DNA of 64,000 nt from Candidatus Vicinibacter proximus (GTDB lineage: Bacteria > Bacteroidota > Bacteroidia > Chitinophagales > Saprospiraceae). Positions 9,521-18,044 of this stretch are shown here, piece by piece. The translations under genes were made by a program, and so were the position numbers. The stretch spans positions 1,984,001-2,048,000 of the forward strand of contig JADJOE010000003.1 of assembly GCA_016713905.1 (NCBI GenBank). Reading direction: 5' to 3'. A model generated the notes under the pieces. That model saw only the letters and a list, made by a program, of their open reading frames with translations, did no database searches and was not told the origin of the DNA. Every line of letters starts with the position of its first letter. Position 1 is the stretch's first letter.

Positions 9521-10000
9521 CTAACAACGAAAGGTCTGTGTCATCAGCAAAATGCTCCTCATCAGCGGTGGATCAGTATGGGTCAACCATGGATTGACCG
9601 TTGCTTTATAATTGAAAGCAGCACTCAAAATTTCACCAACCGAAGGTGCGCCCAAATCGAGCACAAACTTGCCATGGGGTTGTACTTTTTTGCCGGCAAG
9701 TTGGGACTCTACTGAAATTTTACAGTATTTATGATTATCTGAACAACAAGGTTTGCGAGAAATGGAAGATTCTCCTGTTGGTTTATTATTCGATATTTTC
9801 TGATTGCAGCCTGTTTTGGTCTCTCCAAAACACGCCTTGATTTTGCTTGATTTCTTTTTGCAACAGCTGTCGGGCCTCCCAAAAATACTGACCAACCTAC
9901 CTTTTTTCTGACACAGGTGCTCAAAAAACACAACCCCCGTCGAAGAAATCAACAGGTTGATTGCTATAAATAAATGTAAAACACGAAGCAAATCGTTCAA
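9521..10000 (-). CDS. HYC_CC_PP-like small cysteine-rich protein
   Basis: A 159-aa protein with an N-terminal hydrophobic helix (LHLFIAINLLISSTGVVFF), then HLCQKKG, a CCKKK motif, a second CC in KPCCSDNHKYC, and a PP pair near the C-terminus. This order fits the Bacteroidota family named after HYC, CC and PP motifs. The role is unproven, though such genes often sit beside metal-related loci. Translation appears to start at TTG (10000), because an in-frame TAA immediately precedes it and no ATG is near. It is followed in the same direction by the MbnP-like and di-heme genes, suggesting a metal-handling unit. Confidence 0.65.
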   Translation of the reverse strand: MNDLLRVLHLFIAINLLISSTGVVFFEHLCQKKGRLVSIFGRPDSCCKKKSSKIKACFGETKTGCNQKISNNKPTGESSISRKPCCSDNHKYCKISVESQLAGKKVQPHGKFVLDLGAPSVGEILSAAFNYKATVNPWLTHTDPPLMRSILLMTQTFRC

Positions 10001-10517
10001 TTATTGACCAAGTAAAGGTAAAGCATTTTTAGCATCCCAAAAAACAATAAAATTACAGACCAAAATACCTGTTTGAAAACCTCAAAACCTTCTTTCAGCA
10101 TAGGGTTTTGAGATGTTGGGAGTGGTGATTTTTTGGTTTGGGGATTTATTGATACAGAAGGACTCATCGGGACATATTCAACTCACCCCAACCCCTCTCT
10201 TAAAAGAGAGGGGGGATTCAATGACAGGAGAGTTTTGGGAAGGCTCAGCGGGACGCATTCAACTCACCCCCCAACCCCTCTCTTAAAAGAGAGGGGGGAT
10301 TCAATAGGACTTGATCAATTTACTGTAGGTCAGTTTTTTTTTGAATCGTTCAGTCACACATTAGCTCATTAACTCATTTTCATATTCTCACATTCAATCA
10401 TTCTCTAATTTCCACATTTTCTAATTCTCTAATTCTCTTCGCTGTCGCACGATACTCTGCTTACAGCAGAGATCGTTCAGTCACATTTGCTAATTAGCTA
10501 ATTAACTCATTAGCACA
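10001..10517. other. Non-coding region holding repeat copy 2 and AT-rich low-complexity DNA
   Basis: No gene is visible. It holds copy 2 of the dispersed repeat (10161-10378), then low-complexity ATTCTCTAATTCTC-type sequence. A 7-bp hairpin follows (CTCTGCT 10455-10461, loop TAC, AGCAGAG 10465-10471), and then ATTAGC-type repeats that run up to the stop codon of the next minus-strand gene. The hairpin has no T-run in either direction, so a classical terminator is not supported. Confidence 0.6.
10161..10378. repeat. Dispersed 218-bp repeat, copy 2
   Basis: Same structure and orientation as 5968-6183: two palindromic CCCCTCTCTTAAAAGAGAGGGG cores joined by the GGAAGGCTCAGCGGGA linker, followed by a TTTACTGTAGGTCAG segment and an ATTAGCTCATTAACTCATT tail. 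The two copies bracket the whole di-heme/MbnP locus. Confidence 0.8.
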
Positions 10518-13500
10518 TTATTTCGGCCATCTTCCCGGCGTATACGGCGCCTTGTTCATTTCGAGTTCTTTTTCCAACTCGCTGATCTGTGCGTCTACCA
10601 TTTTCATTTCTTCCAGTACTTTGCTGAATTGTCGCGATGCGATGTCGTAATTTGTTTTGCAGCTTTTAGGAATGGAAGAGGTAATGTTCCAGACGGTATA
10701 TTCCAAAATTCCTACCCGGTCATTGACCGTGGTAGCTGTTTCAAATTCACGCTTTGCTCTGGTGGCGTCGCCATTGAAAGTAAGATTGATGGCATTCAAT
10801 TTTTTCTGGATGGCGGTTGCCTTTTCCAATAAATTTTTTGGGGAGGCGGGCATGTCGAGCATGGCAGATTTTGCATGTGCGATCCTGGAATTCATTTCAT
10901 TAAAAATATCGCCTGCAGCGCTGGTTGCTTTGCGCAGGTCTGCTACTTTCTGACAGAAAGCAATGTTGTCTTTCATGTCTTTGGAAGGCAGTGATCCCTG
11001 ATTCAATAAATTTAATTTGAAATCAACAGGACCTGCGATTGGCGTCAACACACCATCGACGTATTTTTGAAGCAGGAGTTTGTACGTTCCCGGCATCACC
11101 AAGTGTCCTACTTCTTCTTCTCCAAACAATTGATCTGGTGCCGGAACATAACGACCTACAACCGGCGCCGGTGTGGCAGTCCGGCCATCCCAACTGATTC
11201 TCTTCAATCCTTTTTTTGCAGCAGTTTTTAAATGCCTGACTACATTTCCACTTTGATCCATAATGGTGAATAATAAATATGGATCTTGCTGTTCGTCTTC
11301 TGCACGCAAACTGTCTAACGTAGGATAATATATTTTTTCTCCTTTATCTGATTTGGCTTTTTCTGCTTCTTTGCGAAGTTCTTTCAAAGTCTTGATGTCG
11401 TCTTTGACATAATAAGTAAAGACAACGCCCGGTTTTGGATTCGGTGTGCTGAAATAAGAAGATCCCATGTGCCCTTTGTCGCGAAGACCCAGCGGCAATC
11501 TTTCTACATACAGCAATCCATCTTTAATTGGATAGATGACTGCTTCCTTGTTGAAATCTTCTTTCTTGACATTGCGCAGACAAGAATAATCATCGAGGAT
11601 GTAAAATCCACGACCGAAAGTTCCCAACACCACATCGTTCTCACGTCGCTGCAATTCAATATCCCTTACTGCAACCGTAGGCAATCCTGATTTTAATTGT
11701 ATCCAGGTCGCAGCACCGTTGTTGGAAAAAAAACATCCGAACTCTGTGCCCACAAAAAGTAAATTAGGATCTACATGATCTTCTGCAATGGAGTACACAG
11801 AACCCCTTGCAGGTAGATTGCTTTGAATGGACTTCCATGTTTTTCCTGCGTCGGTGGTTTTTAAAACATAAGGTTTGAAGTCTCCGTAACGATGATGATT
11901 GAAACAAACATAAGCGGTGTTTTTATCATGCAGGGAGGCGATGATCTGATGCACATAAGATTGCGCAGGCACGCCCGGTAAATTGTCAAATTTTGTCCAG
12001 TTTTTTCCACCGTCTGTGGTGAGTTGGATGAGACCATCGTCAGTTCCCACCCATATCATTTCAGGGTTCAGTTTTGATTCCGCGATGCTGGTCAACTGGC
12101 CGTAGATATCCGTACTTCCATTTTTCGCGATGGCATCGACCGACCAAACCTTGCCCATGACTTCTATTTTATTCCGGTCGATCTGACGACTCAAATCAGG
12201 ACTGATCACCTGCCAGGATTCTCCGCGGTCATCGGTACGAAATAATTTATTGGCACCAAAATACAATCTTGTATTGGAATGTTGACTGATGAACAAAGGT
12301 GCATCCCAGTTCCAGCGGTAAGGAGCTTCTCCTTCGCCTTCCACAGGTTTGATGGACAGATATTCTCCATTCTTGCGATCGTAGCGCACAAGGCCACCAT
12401 ATTGAGATTGCGCATAGACGATGTTAGGATCTTTAGGATCCACCTGCGTTTCAAAACCATCGCCGGTGGAGGTCACATACCAGTCCGCATTTGTAATACC
12501 GTTGGCAGAGGTAGATCTGCTCGGTCCGCCGAGACTTAGGTTGTCCTGCGTACCGCCATGCACATGATAGAAGGGCAGATCATTGTCTGTGGATACTTTG
12601 TAAAATTGCGTCACCGGAAGATTGGATTTAAATTCCCAGCTGCGCGCCTGGTCGTAGGTCTCATACACACCTCCATCGCAACCCACCAACAAGTGATTGC
12701 CATTCGTAGGGTCTACCCAAATGCAATGGTTGTCTATGTGTTTGTTGATTTCTCCTAGATTGGAAACAGATTTTCCACCATCGGTAGAAACTTTGTAATA
12801 AGTATCGGTGATGTAAATTTTATTGACGTCTATGGGGTCGCACACGATCTCCTGATAATAATTTCCGGAAGTGAAAAAAGGATTTCTTTTCTCCCAACTG
12901 GAACCCTTGTCCGAAGAGCGATAAATACCACCTTTGTCATCCTTGGCTTCTACAACGGTGTACAGGACATCCGGATTTACAGGACTGATGGCGAGGCCCA
13001 TTCTTCCCACATCTCCTGAAGGAAGTCCACCTTCCAGTTTTTTCCAGTTCGCTCCCCCATCCGTAGATTTATAGATGGCCGATTCAGGCCCTCCGCCTAT
13101 GTAGGTAAAGACTTTTCTCATGCGCTGGTGGAAGGCGGCGTAGAGAATTTTTGGATTTCTCGGATCCATGACCAGATCATTACAACCAGTATAAGCACTG
13201 ACTGATTTAACACAGGTCCAGGTATTGCCACCGTCGGTAGACTTGTACACACCCCGATCTCCTCCTTCACTCCATACAGGACCATAGGCGGCAACATATA
13301 CTATATTCGCATCGGTAGGATCTACTACAATTTCTGCGATGTGTTCAGAATTTTTGAGGCCCATATTCTTCCAGGATTTTCCGCCATCCTCACTTTTATA
13401 CACACCGTCACCGTAGGCGACGGATCGCTGATTGTTGTTTTCACCGGTGCCTACCCATACGGTAGAGGCGTTGTTGGGATCCAGACTGACACAGCCGATG

Positions 13501-13793
13501 GAATAAGAACCCTCCCCATCAAAAATCGGACTAAAAGTCAATCCTTTGTTGGTTGTTTTCCACACGCCGCCGGAGGAAGACGCTACATAATACTCGCTGT
13601 GATTTTTAGGGTTGACCGCAAAATCAGATATCCGACCGGAGGTGACCGCAGGGCCTATGGACCGGAAGGCAATCCCGGAGAAAGCCCCTGAATTCATAGG
13701 GTCCACGGGTTTCACCTCTTCCTTTTTCTGAGCGAGGAGGCTTACCGAACAACAAGCAAACAGAATCAAACTGTACAAAATGGATCTAAGCAT
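10518..13793 (-). CDS. Secreted BNR/sortilin-like beta-propeller protein
   Basis: From the ATG at 13793 the protein has about 1091 residues. The signal peptide is LYSLILFACCSVSLLAQ; a longer in-frame start at 13898 would bury it. The first ~750 residues contain many Asp-box repeats of the type YKSTDGGNTW, VWKTTNKG, YRSSDKGSSW and LKTTDAGKTW, typical of VPS10/sortilin and sialidase-like propellers. The C-terminal part (about 800-1091) has a linker, a beta-rich segment and a helical tail. This class of about 1000-aa secreted glycosyl-hydrolase-like proteins is common in Bacteroidota, but no catalytic residues can be assigned. It is transcribed alone. Confidence 0.85.
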   Translation of the reverse strand: MLRSILYSLILFACCSVSLLAQKKEEVKPVDPMNSGAFSGIAFRSIGPAVTSGRISDFAVNPKNHSEYYVASSSGGVWKTTNKGLTFSPIFDGEGSYSIGCVSLDPNNASTVWVGTGENNNQRSVAYGDGVYKSEDGGKSWKNMGLKNSEHIAEIVVDPTDANIVYVAAYGPVWSEGGDRGVYKSTDGGNTWTCVKSVSAYTGCNDLVMDPRNPKILYAAFHQRMRKVFTYIGGGPESAIYKSTDGGANWKKLEGGLPSGDVGRMGLAISPVNPDVLYTVVEAKDDKGGIYRSSDKGSSWEKRNPFFTSGNYYQEIVCDPIDVNKIYITDTYYKVSTDGGKSVSNLGEINKHIDNHCIWVDPTNGNHLLVGCDGGVYETYDQARSWEFKSNLPVTQFYKVSTDNDLPFYHVHGGTQDNLSLGGPSRSTSANGITNADWYVTSTGDGFETQVDPKDPNIVYAQSQYGGLVRYDRKNGEYLSIKPVEGEGEAPYRWNWDAPLFISQHSNTRLYFGANKLFRTDDRGESWQVISPDLSRQIDRNKIEVMGKVWSVDAIAKNGSTDIYGQLTSIAESKLNPEMIWVGTDDGLIQLTTDGGKNWTKFDNLPGVPAQSYVHQIIASLHDKNTAYVCFNHHRYGDFKPYVLKTTDAGKTWKSIQSNLPARGSVYSIAEDHVDPNLLFVGTEFGCFFSNNGAATWIQLKSGLPTVAVRDIELQRRENDVVLGTFGRGFYILDDYSCLRNVKKEDFNKEAVIYPIKDGLLYVERLPLGLRDKGHMGSSYFSTPNPKPGVVFTYYVKDDIKTLKELRKEAEKAKSDKGEKIYYPTLDSLRAEDEQQDPYLLFTIMDQSGNVVRHLKTAAKKGLKRISWDGRTATPAPVVGRYVPAPDQLFGEEEVGHLVMPGTYKLLLQKYVDGVLTPIAGPVDFKLNLLNQGSLPSKDMKDNIAFCQKVADLRKATSAAGDIFNEMNSRIAHAKSAMLDMPASPKNLLEKATAIQKKLNAINLTFNGDATRAKREFETATTVNDRVGILEYTVWNITSSIPKSCKTNYDIASRQFSKVLEEMKMVDAQISELEKELEMNKAPYTPGRWPK

Positions 13794-14440
13794 GTGCGTA
13801 TATTTTTTGAAATTAGAGGCTAAAAGTAAGGCAAATACGTAACATTTCGTAGATGAGATATTTTTTAACATTTTAAGGGACATAAGACTGCCCGTCAACC
13901 GACATAGGTGGCCCTTTGGTCAATCTATAAAGCAGCCTCCTAACTAGAATTATAGTAATTCGATTTCATTTTGAATGTACGTCCATTTATGCATGCTGTT
14001 GTAGAACAATTCAATAAACATAGAAAAAATATTTATCTAAATATTCAGGATACAAAAACGCAATTTACTCATTATATTGACCTGTCATTTATCTCAAAAA
14101 GATAAATGGACCTATGGAAAATGAGGAGCCTCTACATAGCATATGGATTACACTATACATACTCTGGGTGGTTCTAAAATTCGGAAGAATTAAAAATAAA
14201 GTTTTTGTCTGAATGAAACTGAATGGAAAAATGAGATGCTGCTTTTGATTATCTTTTAAAAAACACAAATGGAAAATGAAAAATAACCGAAATAAAGTTG
14301 CGCCAATCATGCTAAAATGGGGAGGCTATACGAAATAGAGTTTCGTGTATATACGAGTTACAAGCAACCCTAACATACAGAGACTGCTAAGAATAAATTA
14401 AAAACTAAATAAAACTAAATGAAATAACAACAATGATTTT
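13794..14440. other. Intergenic region before the reverse-transcriptase unit
   Basis: No convincing gene is seen. A hairpin with an 8-bp stem (14086-14093 with 14101-14108, loop of 7) lies mid-region. A second, bulged hairpin is centred near 14338 (TATACGAAA pairing with TTTCGTGTATA). It is followed by GTTACAAGCAACCCTAACA (14356-14374), which resembles the boundary of decayed integron-type recombination sites, but no full attC can be drawn. The last 40 bases are A-rich. Confidence 0.5.
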
Positions 14441-14771
14441 GGGGGCAGAGGGTCGGAATGATACGTTTTGCTAAATGGTACCACGTCTAGGACATACGCT
14501 AGCTGGGAAGGACAATACCAATTTCCAAATTTTCCTGCAAAGGAATTAATGAGGAAAGAGTTATCAACAGCGTAACAACTGTTGAAGCCCTGAAGTTGGG
14601 TCTGCGGATGAATTTTCTAAGCATATTTATTGTGTTTATGAATTTACAGACAAAGATAGCAATTTCTATACCTGAATTGAGTAGCGTTGCCTCCCTCCAA
14701 AGAGGGTCAAAGCTTCGACAGAGCATGTGCATTTTTAACCTGCTACATACTATTTTATAGTATCTGCCCCC
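14441..14771 (+). ncRNA. Candidate structured RNA upstream of the reverse transcriptase
   Basis: A perfect 9-bp long-range pairing, GGGGGCAGA (14441-14449) with TCTGCCCCC (14763-14771), closes a 331-nt segment that ends 19 nt before the reverse-transcriptase ATG. Inside it are local hairpins. One has a 5-bp stem with a GCAA tetraloop (14532-14545). One is TCAACAG/CTGTTGA (14564-14585). One is CCCTC/GAGGG (14693-14706). One is ATACTA/TAGTAT (14747-14763, sharing one base with the closing stem). No ORF is visible in it. DRT2- and DRT9-type systems carry a template RNA in this position. This is an inference from structure, with no family match made. Confidence 0.42.
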
Positions 14772-14790
14772 TCATTTTAAATTTGATAAA

Positions 14791-16311
14791 ATGGAATTAG
14801 AAACGTGGTTTAAAACAAAGAAGTATCCTCATATAGGTTTACCAATTACAATTAAGGATTATAATTGGGTAAAGGAGTATCTTGATAATCCTGAAAAGGT
14901 TAGAATACATAGTTTTCTGCCGTTAATACATAAAGTAATCCTAAAAAGAAGATTTAGAGCAGACAAAGAAGTTCAAGAAAGAAACCCAAGTGGTAAAAGA
15001 AAAAGGAAACTTGCCAAACCAAAAGACCGCCATATTTTCTTTGCTTCTCACCTAGACTCATTAATTCTATCTAAATACAATGAAATCTTAGCGAATGCTT
15101 ATGAGAAGTTTCTCGAGAATCTTAATTTTAATGAATCAGTAGTTGCATACCGCAAAATTCCAATTTCAAAGGGTTCAAAGAAAAATAAATGCAATATTGA
15201 TTTTGCTAAAACTACATATGAATTTATCCAAAAGAACAATACAAATAAGCTTACTACTATTGTTTCAGACGTTACCGATTTTTTCCCAAGTCTGAATCAT
15301 AAAATCTTAAAAAAGCAATGGACTAAGGTTTTGAAAGAAACCACCCTACCTCTAGACCACTATAATGTCTTTAAGGCTCTAACAAATATAAAGTACATTA
15401 AAGGCGACCAGTTGTTTGAAAGTTACGGCAACACAATGATTGTAAAAAAGGGAATCCCGAATTCTTCAAATAAAACCGAACATGTAAGAAAGCATATAAA
15501 GAACAGTAAATATTTCAAAGAAAAAGGAGCAAGTCATTACTGCGATAAAAAGGAGTTTCTAAAAAACAACCTGAATCTTGTTATTTCAAAAAACAATACA
15601 ATGGGAATCCCTCAAGGCAGCCCAATTAGTGCAACATTGGCAAATATCTACATGCTAGATTTTGACCAAGAAATCTTTGATAAAGTTTCTTCAATTGGTG
15701 GTTTTTATCAAAGATACAGCGATGATTTAATAATTATTTGCGAGCAAGAATATGAAAATGAAATAATAAAATTAATCAGAGATAAAATTGAAACCCTTGT
15801 TGATTTGAAAATTGAACCAAGTAAGACAAAGGTTTTTCGATTCGAGGAAGTAAAAGGAAGATTTACAGGATATGAGATAGATGAAAATACCAGAACACCA
15901 AATTTCAATAAGACACTTGAGTATTTGGGATTCTCGTTTGACGGACAAAGAGTTTTGATAAAAACTTCAGGATTTTCAAAATTTTATAGGTCAATGAAAA
16001 GCACATTCAAAAAATCAACTTCGTTGGCTATTCACAGTAAAAATCCTGACAAGAGTTTATTCAAGTCAAGACTTTACAAACGTTTTACTCACAGAGGGGC
16101 AAAAAGAAAACTTATTTATAGACCGTCAAAGGGTGATAGGACAGTTTACGAAAAAACAAACGAATACTATTGGGGTAATTATTTGAGCTACATTAACAAA
16201 GCGAATGACTCAATGAAATCAATAAATGGAGACAATTTTGTTAAAAGACAAAGCAGAAAGTTTTGGAAGAAATTTAATGACTTAATGAAATTCCATGAAG
16301 CAAGACTCTAA
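14791..16311 (+). CDS. Defence-type reverse transcriptase (UG/DRT or Abi class)
   Basis: A 506-aa protein with RT motifs in order: motif A VSDVTDFFPSLNH (Asp160), motif B MGIPQGSPISATLANIYM (from 271), and motif C RYSDD (Tyr309-Asp312), so catalytic aspartates are present. The N-terminal 120 residues (YPHIGLP, HSFLPLIHKV, HIFFASHLDS) and the C-terminal helical extension resemble unknown-group antiviral RTs rather than group II intron RTs, since no maturase or HNH domain is present. Retron hallmarks (NAxxH, VTG) are not seen. A possible template RNA precedes it and an attC-like site follows it. The exact DRT class is unresolved; DRT2-like is one possibility. Confidence 0.85.
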   Translation: MELETWFKTKKYPHIGLPITIKDYNWVKEYLDNPEKVRIHSFLPLIHKVILKRRFRADKEVQERNPSGKRKRKLAKPKDRHIFFASHLDSLILSKYNEILANAYEKFLENLNFNESVVAYRKIPISKGSKKNKCNIDFAKTTYEFIQKNNTNKLTTIVSDVTDFFPSLNHKILKKQWTKVLKETTLPLDHYNVFKALTNIKYIKGDQLFESYGNTMIVKKGIPNSSNKTEHVRKHIKNSKYFKEKGASHYCDKKEFLKNNLNLVISKNNTMGIPQGSPISATLANIYMLDFDQEIFDKVSSIGGFYQRYSDDLIIICEQEYENEIIKLIRDKIETLVDLKIEPSKTKVFRFEEVKGRFTGYEIDENTRTPNFNKTLEYLGFSFDGQRVLIKTSGFSKFYRSMKSTFKKSTSLAIHSKNPDKSLFKSRLYKRFTHRGAKRKLIYRPSKGDRTVYEKTNEYYWGNYLSYINKANDSMKSINGDNFVKRQSRKFWKKFNDLMKFHEARL

Positions 16312-16361
16312 TAACAGCGACAATTTAATTAAACAAATCACGAAAAACAGAAGGGCAGCAT

Positions 16362-16491
16362 GTAACAGGCGTTTGGCTCAATGGCGTGTGAAGTGGTTAA
16401 TTGAACATTCTACCTCGCATCAGCTTTTGTGGTGTATTGACAGTTTTGTGCTCCGAAATCCGCCACTGCGCCAAGCGTCAAAACGTTGAAC
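16362..16491. mobile_element. Candidate integron attC-like recombination site
   Basis: Two arms form an imperfect inverted repeat. The left arm spans 16362-16386 and contains GGCGTTTGGCTCAATGGCG. The right arm spans 16461-16491 and contains CGCCACTGCGCCAAGCG. Fifteen of 20 aligned positions pair, and some of the rest allow GT wobble. The right end carries GTTGAAC, matching the attC R' consensus GTTRRRY. The left end has TGTAAC, one mismatch from RYYYAAC. It lies 50 bp after the RT stop, as an attC does in a gene cassette. No integrase gene is in the window. Confidence 0.55.
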
Positions 16492-16509
16492 AATAATTAG
16501 ACGACAACA

Positions 16510-17181
16510 ATGAAGATATTAAGCCCTCGAAAAATAAACCTCCCCCCCCTTTCAATTATGTTAAGTACTCAAGGGTCTTTTGACTTCACCGACCCAATTC
16601 ATGGTGTAACAATGACAAAGAGTATCACGACTCTTTCCATGGGACAAATGGGCCCGAATAATCCGACTGTAGGTTTTCCCAATCGCCCCACTGAAGAACA
16701 GCTCAGAGTTTTCGGCGGAATGCAAGCGCTAATGAAATCATGTGTTGATAATGCTGAAGACATTAAAGAGAGAATTCATAGAATAGTTTTAAGCCGAATA
16801 ATTCCAAATTCTGAAGACGAAAGAGTTGGACTTATGAAAATGGACTTAATGGCTCTTAAGCAATGGTTTATGAACGATGTTCGTTCATCAAAGATTTATC
16901 AGGGTTTTTCTGAATTCAATTCGACAAAAAAACTCAAGTCATTTAGTAAAGCCTTTAATAGCTTTATCCTCGACAGAAATAAATATACTCACGGACGACT
17001 TTGCTTTAATTCTCCATCGTTCGATTATATTCTCGAGTATATTGAAACTCCCGTACAGGAAAAAAGGTACGCGCATTTAGACATTGAAATTTTAAAATCC
17101 TATAACGCATGTTATAAAGAAATCTTGAAAGTAATTACTGAATATAATGTAGCTTATCAAAATAAACGAACAACCAAATAG
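16510..17181 (+). CDS. Hypothetical protein with HEPN-like RNxxxHG motif
   Basis: A 223-aa soluble protein. The family is not recognised. The C-terminal half is helical and contains DRNKYTHG (Arg156, His161), which fits the Rx4-6H pattern of HEPN ribonuclease domains, with the frequent Asn after Arg. The next gene carries the same RNxxxHG motif at nearly the same position. There is a nine-C homopolymer near codon 11, and an alternative ATG at 16558 would exclude it. It begins directly after the attC-like site and ends 24 bp before the next gene. Confidence 0.5.
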   Translation: MKILSPRKINLPPLSIMLSTQGSFDFTDPIHGVTMTKSITTLSMGQMGPNNPTVGFPNRPTEEQLRVFGGMQALMKSCVDNAEDIKERIHRIVLSRIIPNSEDERVGLMKMDLMALKQWFMNDVRSSKIYQGFSEFNSTKKLKSFSKAFNSFILDRNKYTHGRLCFNSPSFDYILEYIETPVQEKRYAHLDIEILKSYNACYKEILKVITEYNVAYQNKRTTK

Positions 17182-17205
17182 AATTAATCCTCAACTCTAA
17201 AGTAA

Positions 17206-17877
17206 ATGCCTATACCAGAACAAACAATGTTTGGTCCCCGACCCGACAAAACAGGAATAACATATGGTGAGGTTCGACAAATTAAAGACGACGAATCAAA
17301 GATTAAGTACTTGAAATTACGTCTTGATACATTTCTTATAAGCCAAATAGACAAAGTTTCTCTACGTGACGAGAACGGACATCCAAATATTTGGAGTCCT
17401 TTTCCACTTTTAGCCATGACTTTTCTCGCTATAGAAACCATTGGACATGTCATTTGTGACGTCGAAAAAATTAAAGCAGATAAATCAAATGAGCATTCAA
17501 AAAATATAGTTACACCGGTTTATTATCAAATTGACAAAAGTCTTTCGTATAATCCTTCCAAGACCTTCAAAGACGCTTTTGAGAAACTTCACGGCAAAGG
17601 CAGTAAAAAATACCTAAACAAATATTCTGACGTAATTCATAAATACCAAAGAAATACTTTTAATCACGGTTATCAGGCTCGCGGTGTGTTTATTCATCAT
17701 GGTGAACCAAAGGCCTGGACACTAAATGAAGATCAAGGTACCATTGTAATTAATCCTTACTTATTCTGGGACGATTTTAAAAAGGCATATGACAATATCT
17801 TTATAAAAATTTCAAATGGACAAGAAAAAGATTGGCGACAAAATGCTTTAAAATACTTTCAGCGACTTTTAGACTAA
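17206..17877 (+). CDS. Hypothetical protein with HEPN-like RNxxxHG motif
   Basis: A 223-aa soluble protein, the same length as its upstream neighbour but without obvious overall similarity. It contains QRNTFNHGY (Arg149, His154), again an RNxxxHG signature in a helical context (FEKLHGKGSKKYLNKYSDVIHKY precedes it). A HEPN-type RNase or abortive-infection function is possible but rests on this short motif and on the defence-like neighbourhood. There is no signal peptide or membrane helix. It starts 24 bp after the previous gene, so co-transcription is likely. Confidence 0.5.
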   Translation: MPIPEQTMFGPRPDKTGITYGEVRQIKDDESKIKYLKLRLDTFLISQIDKVSLRDENGHPNIWSPFPLLAMTFLAIETIGHVICDVEKIKADKSNEHSKNIVTPVYYQIDKSLSYNPSKTFKDAFEKLHGKGSKKYLNKYSDVIHKYQRNTFNHGYQARGVFIHHGEPKAWTLNEDQGTIVINPYLFWDDFKKAYDNIFIKISNGQEKDWRQNALKYFQRLLD

Positions 17878-18044
17878 ACTACTGCACCTAACAGCAAATA
17901 AACGTAAGCGGGCGGACAAGGGAATAAACACATTTGCATCTTTATTTAAACATTTGTAAATGTAGACACAAGAAGCTCCGAAAGTCCTCCTAAGTCTAAT
18001 TGCAAAAACGATAATGACAATTAAACCATAAAATTATACTAAAT

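Noticed and set aside
10441..10475. Terminator hairpin at CTCTGCT-TAC-AGCAGAG
   Set aside because: No T-run follows in either direction, so a rho-independent terminator is not supported.
14791..16311. Group II intron or retron RT
   Set aside because: No maturase or HNH domain and no intron domain V; the retron hallmarks NAxxH and VTG were not found.
16295..16489. 64-codon reading frame after the RT gene
   Set aside because: It runs straight through the attC-like hairpin and its codons follow the inverted repeat, so it is not a gene.
17880..17990. Second attC site (CACCTAACAGC near 17887)
   Set aside because: Only the left box is present; no matching right arm or GTTRRRY end could be found.
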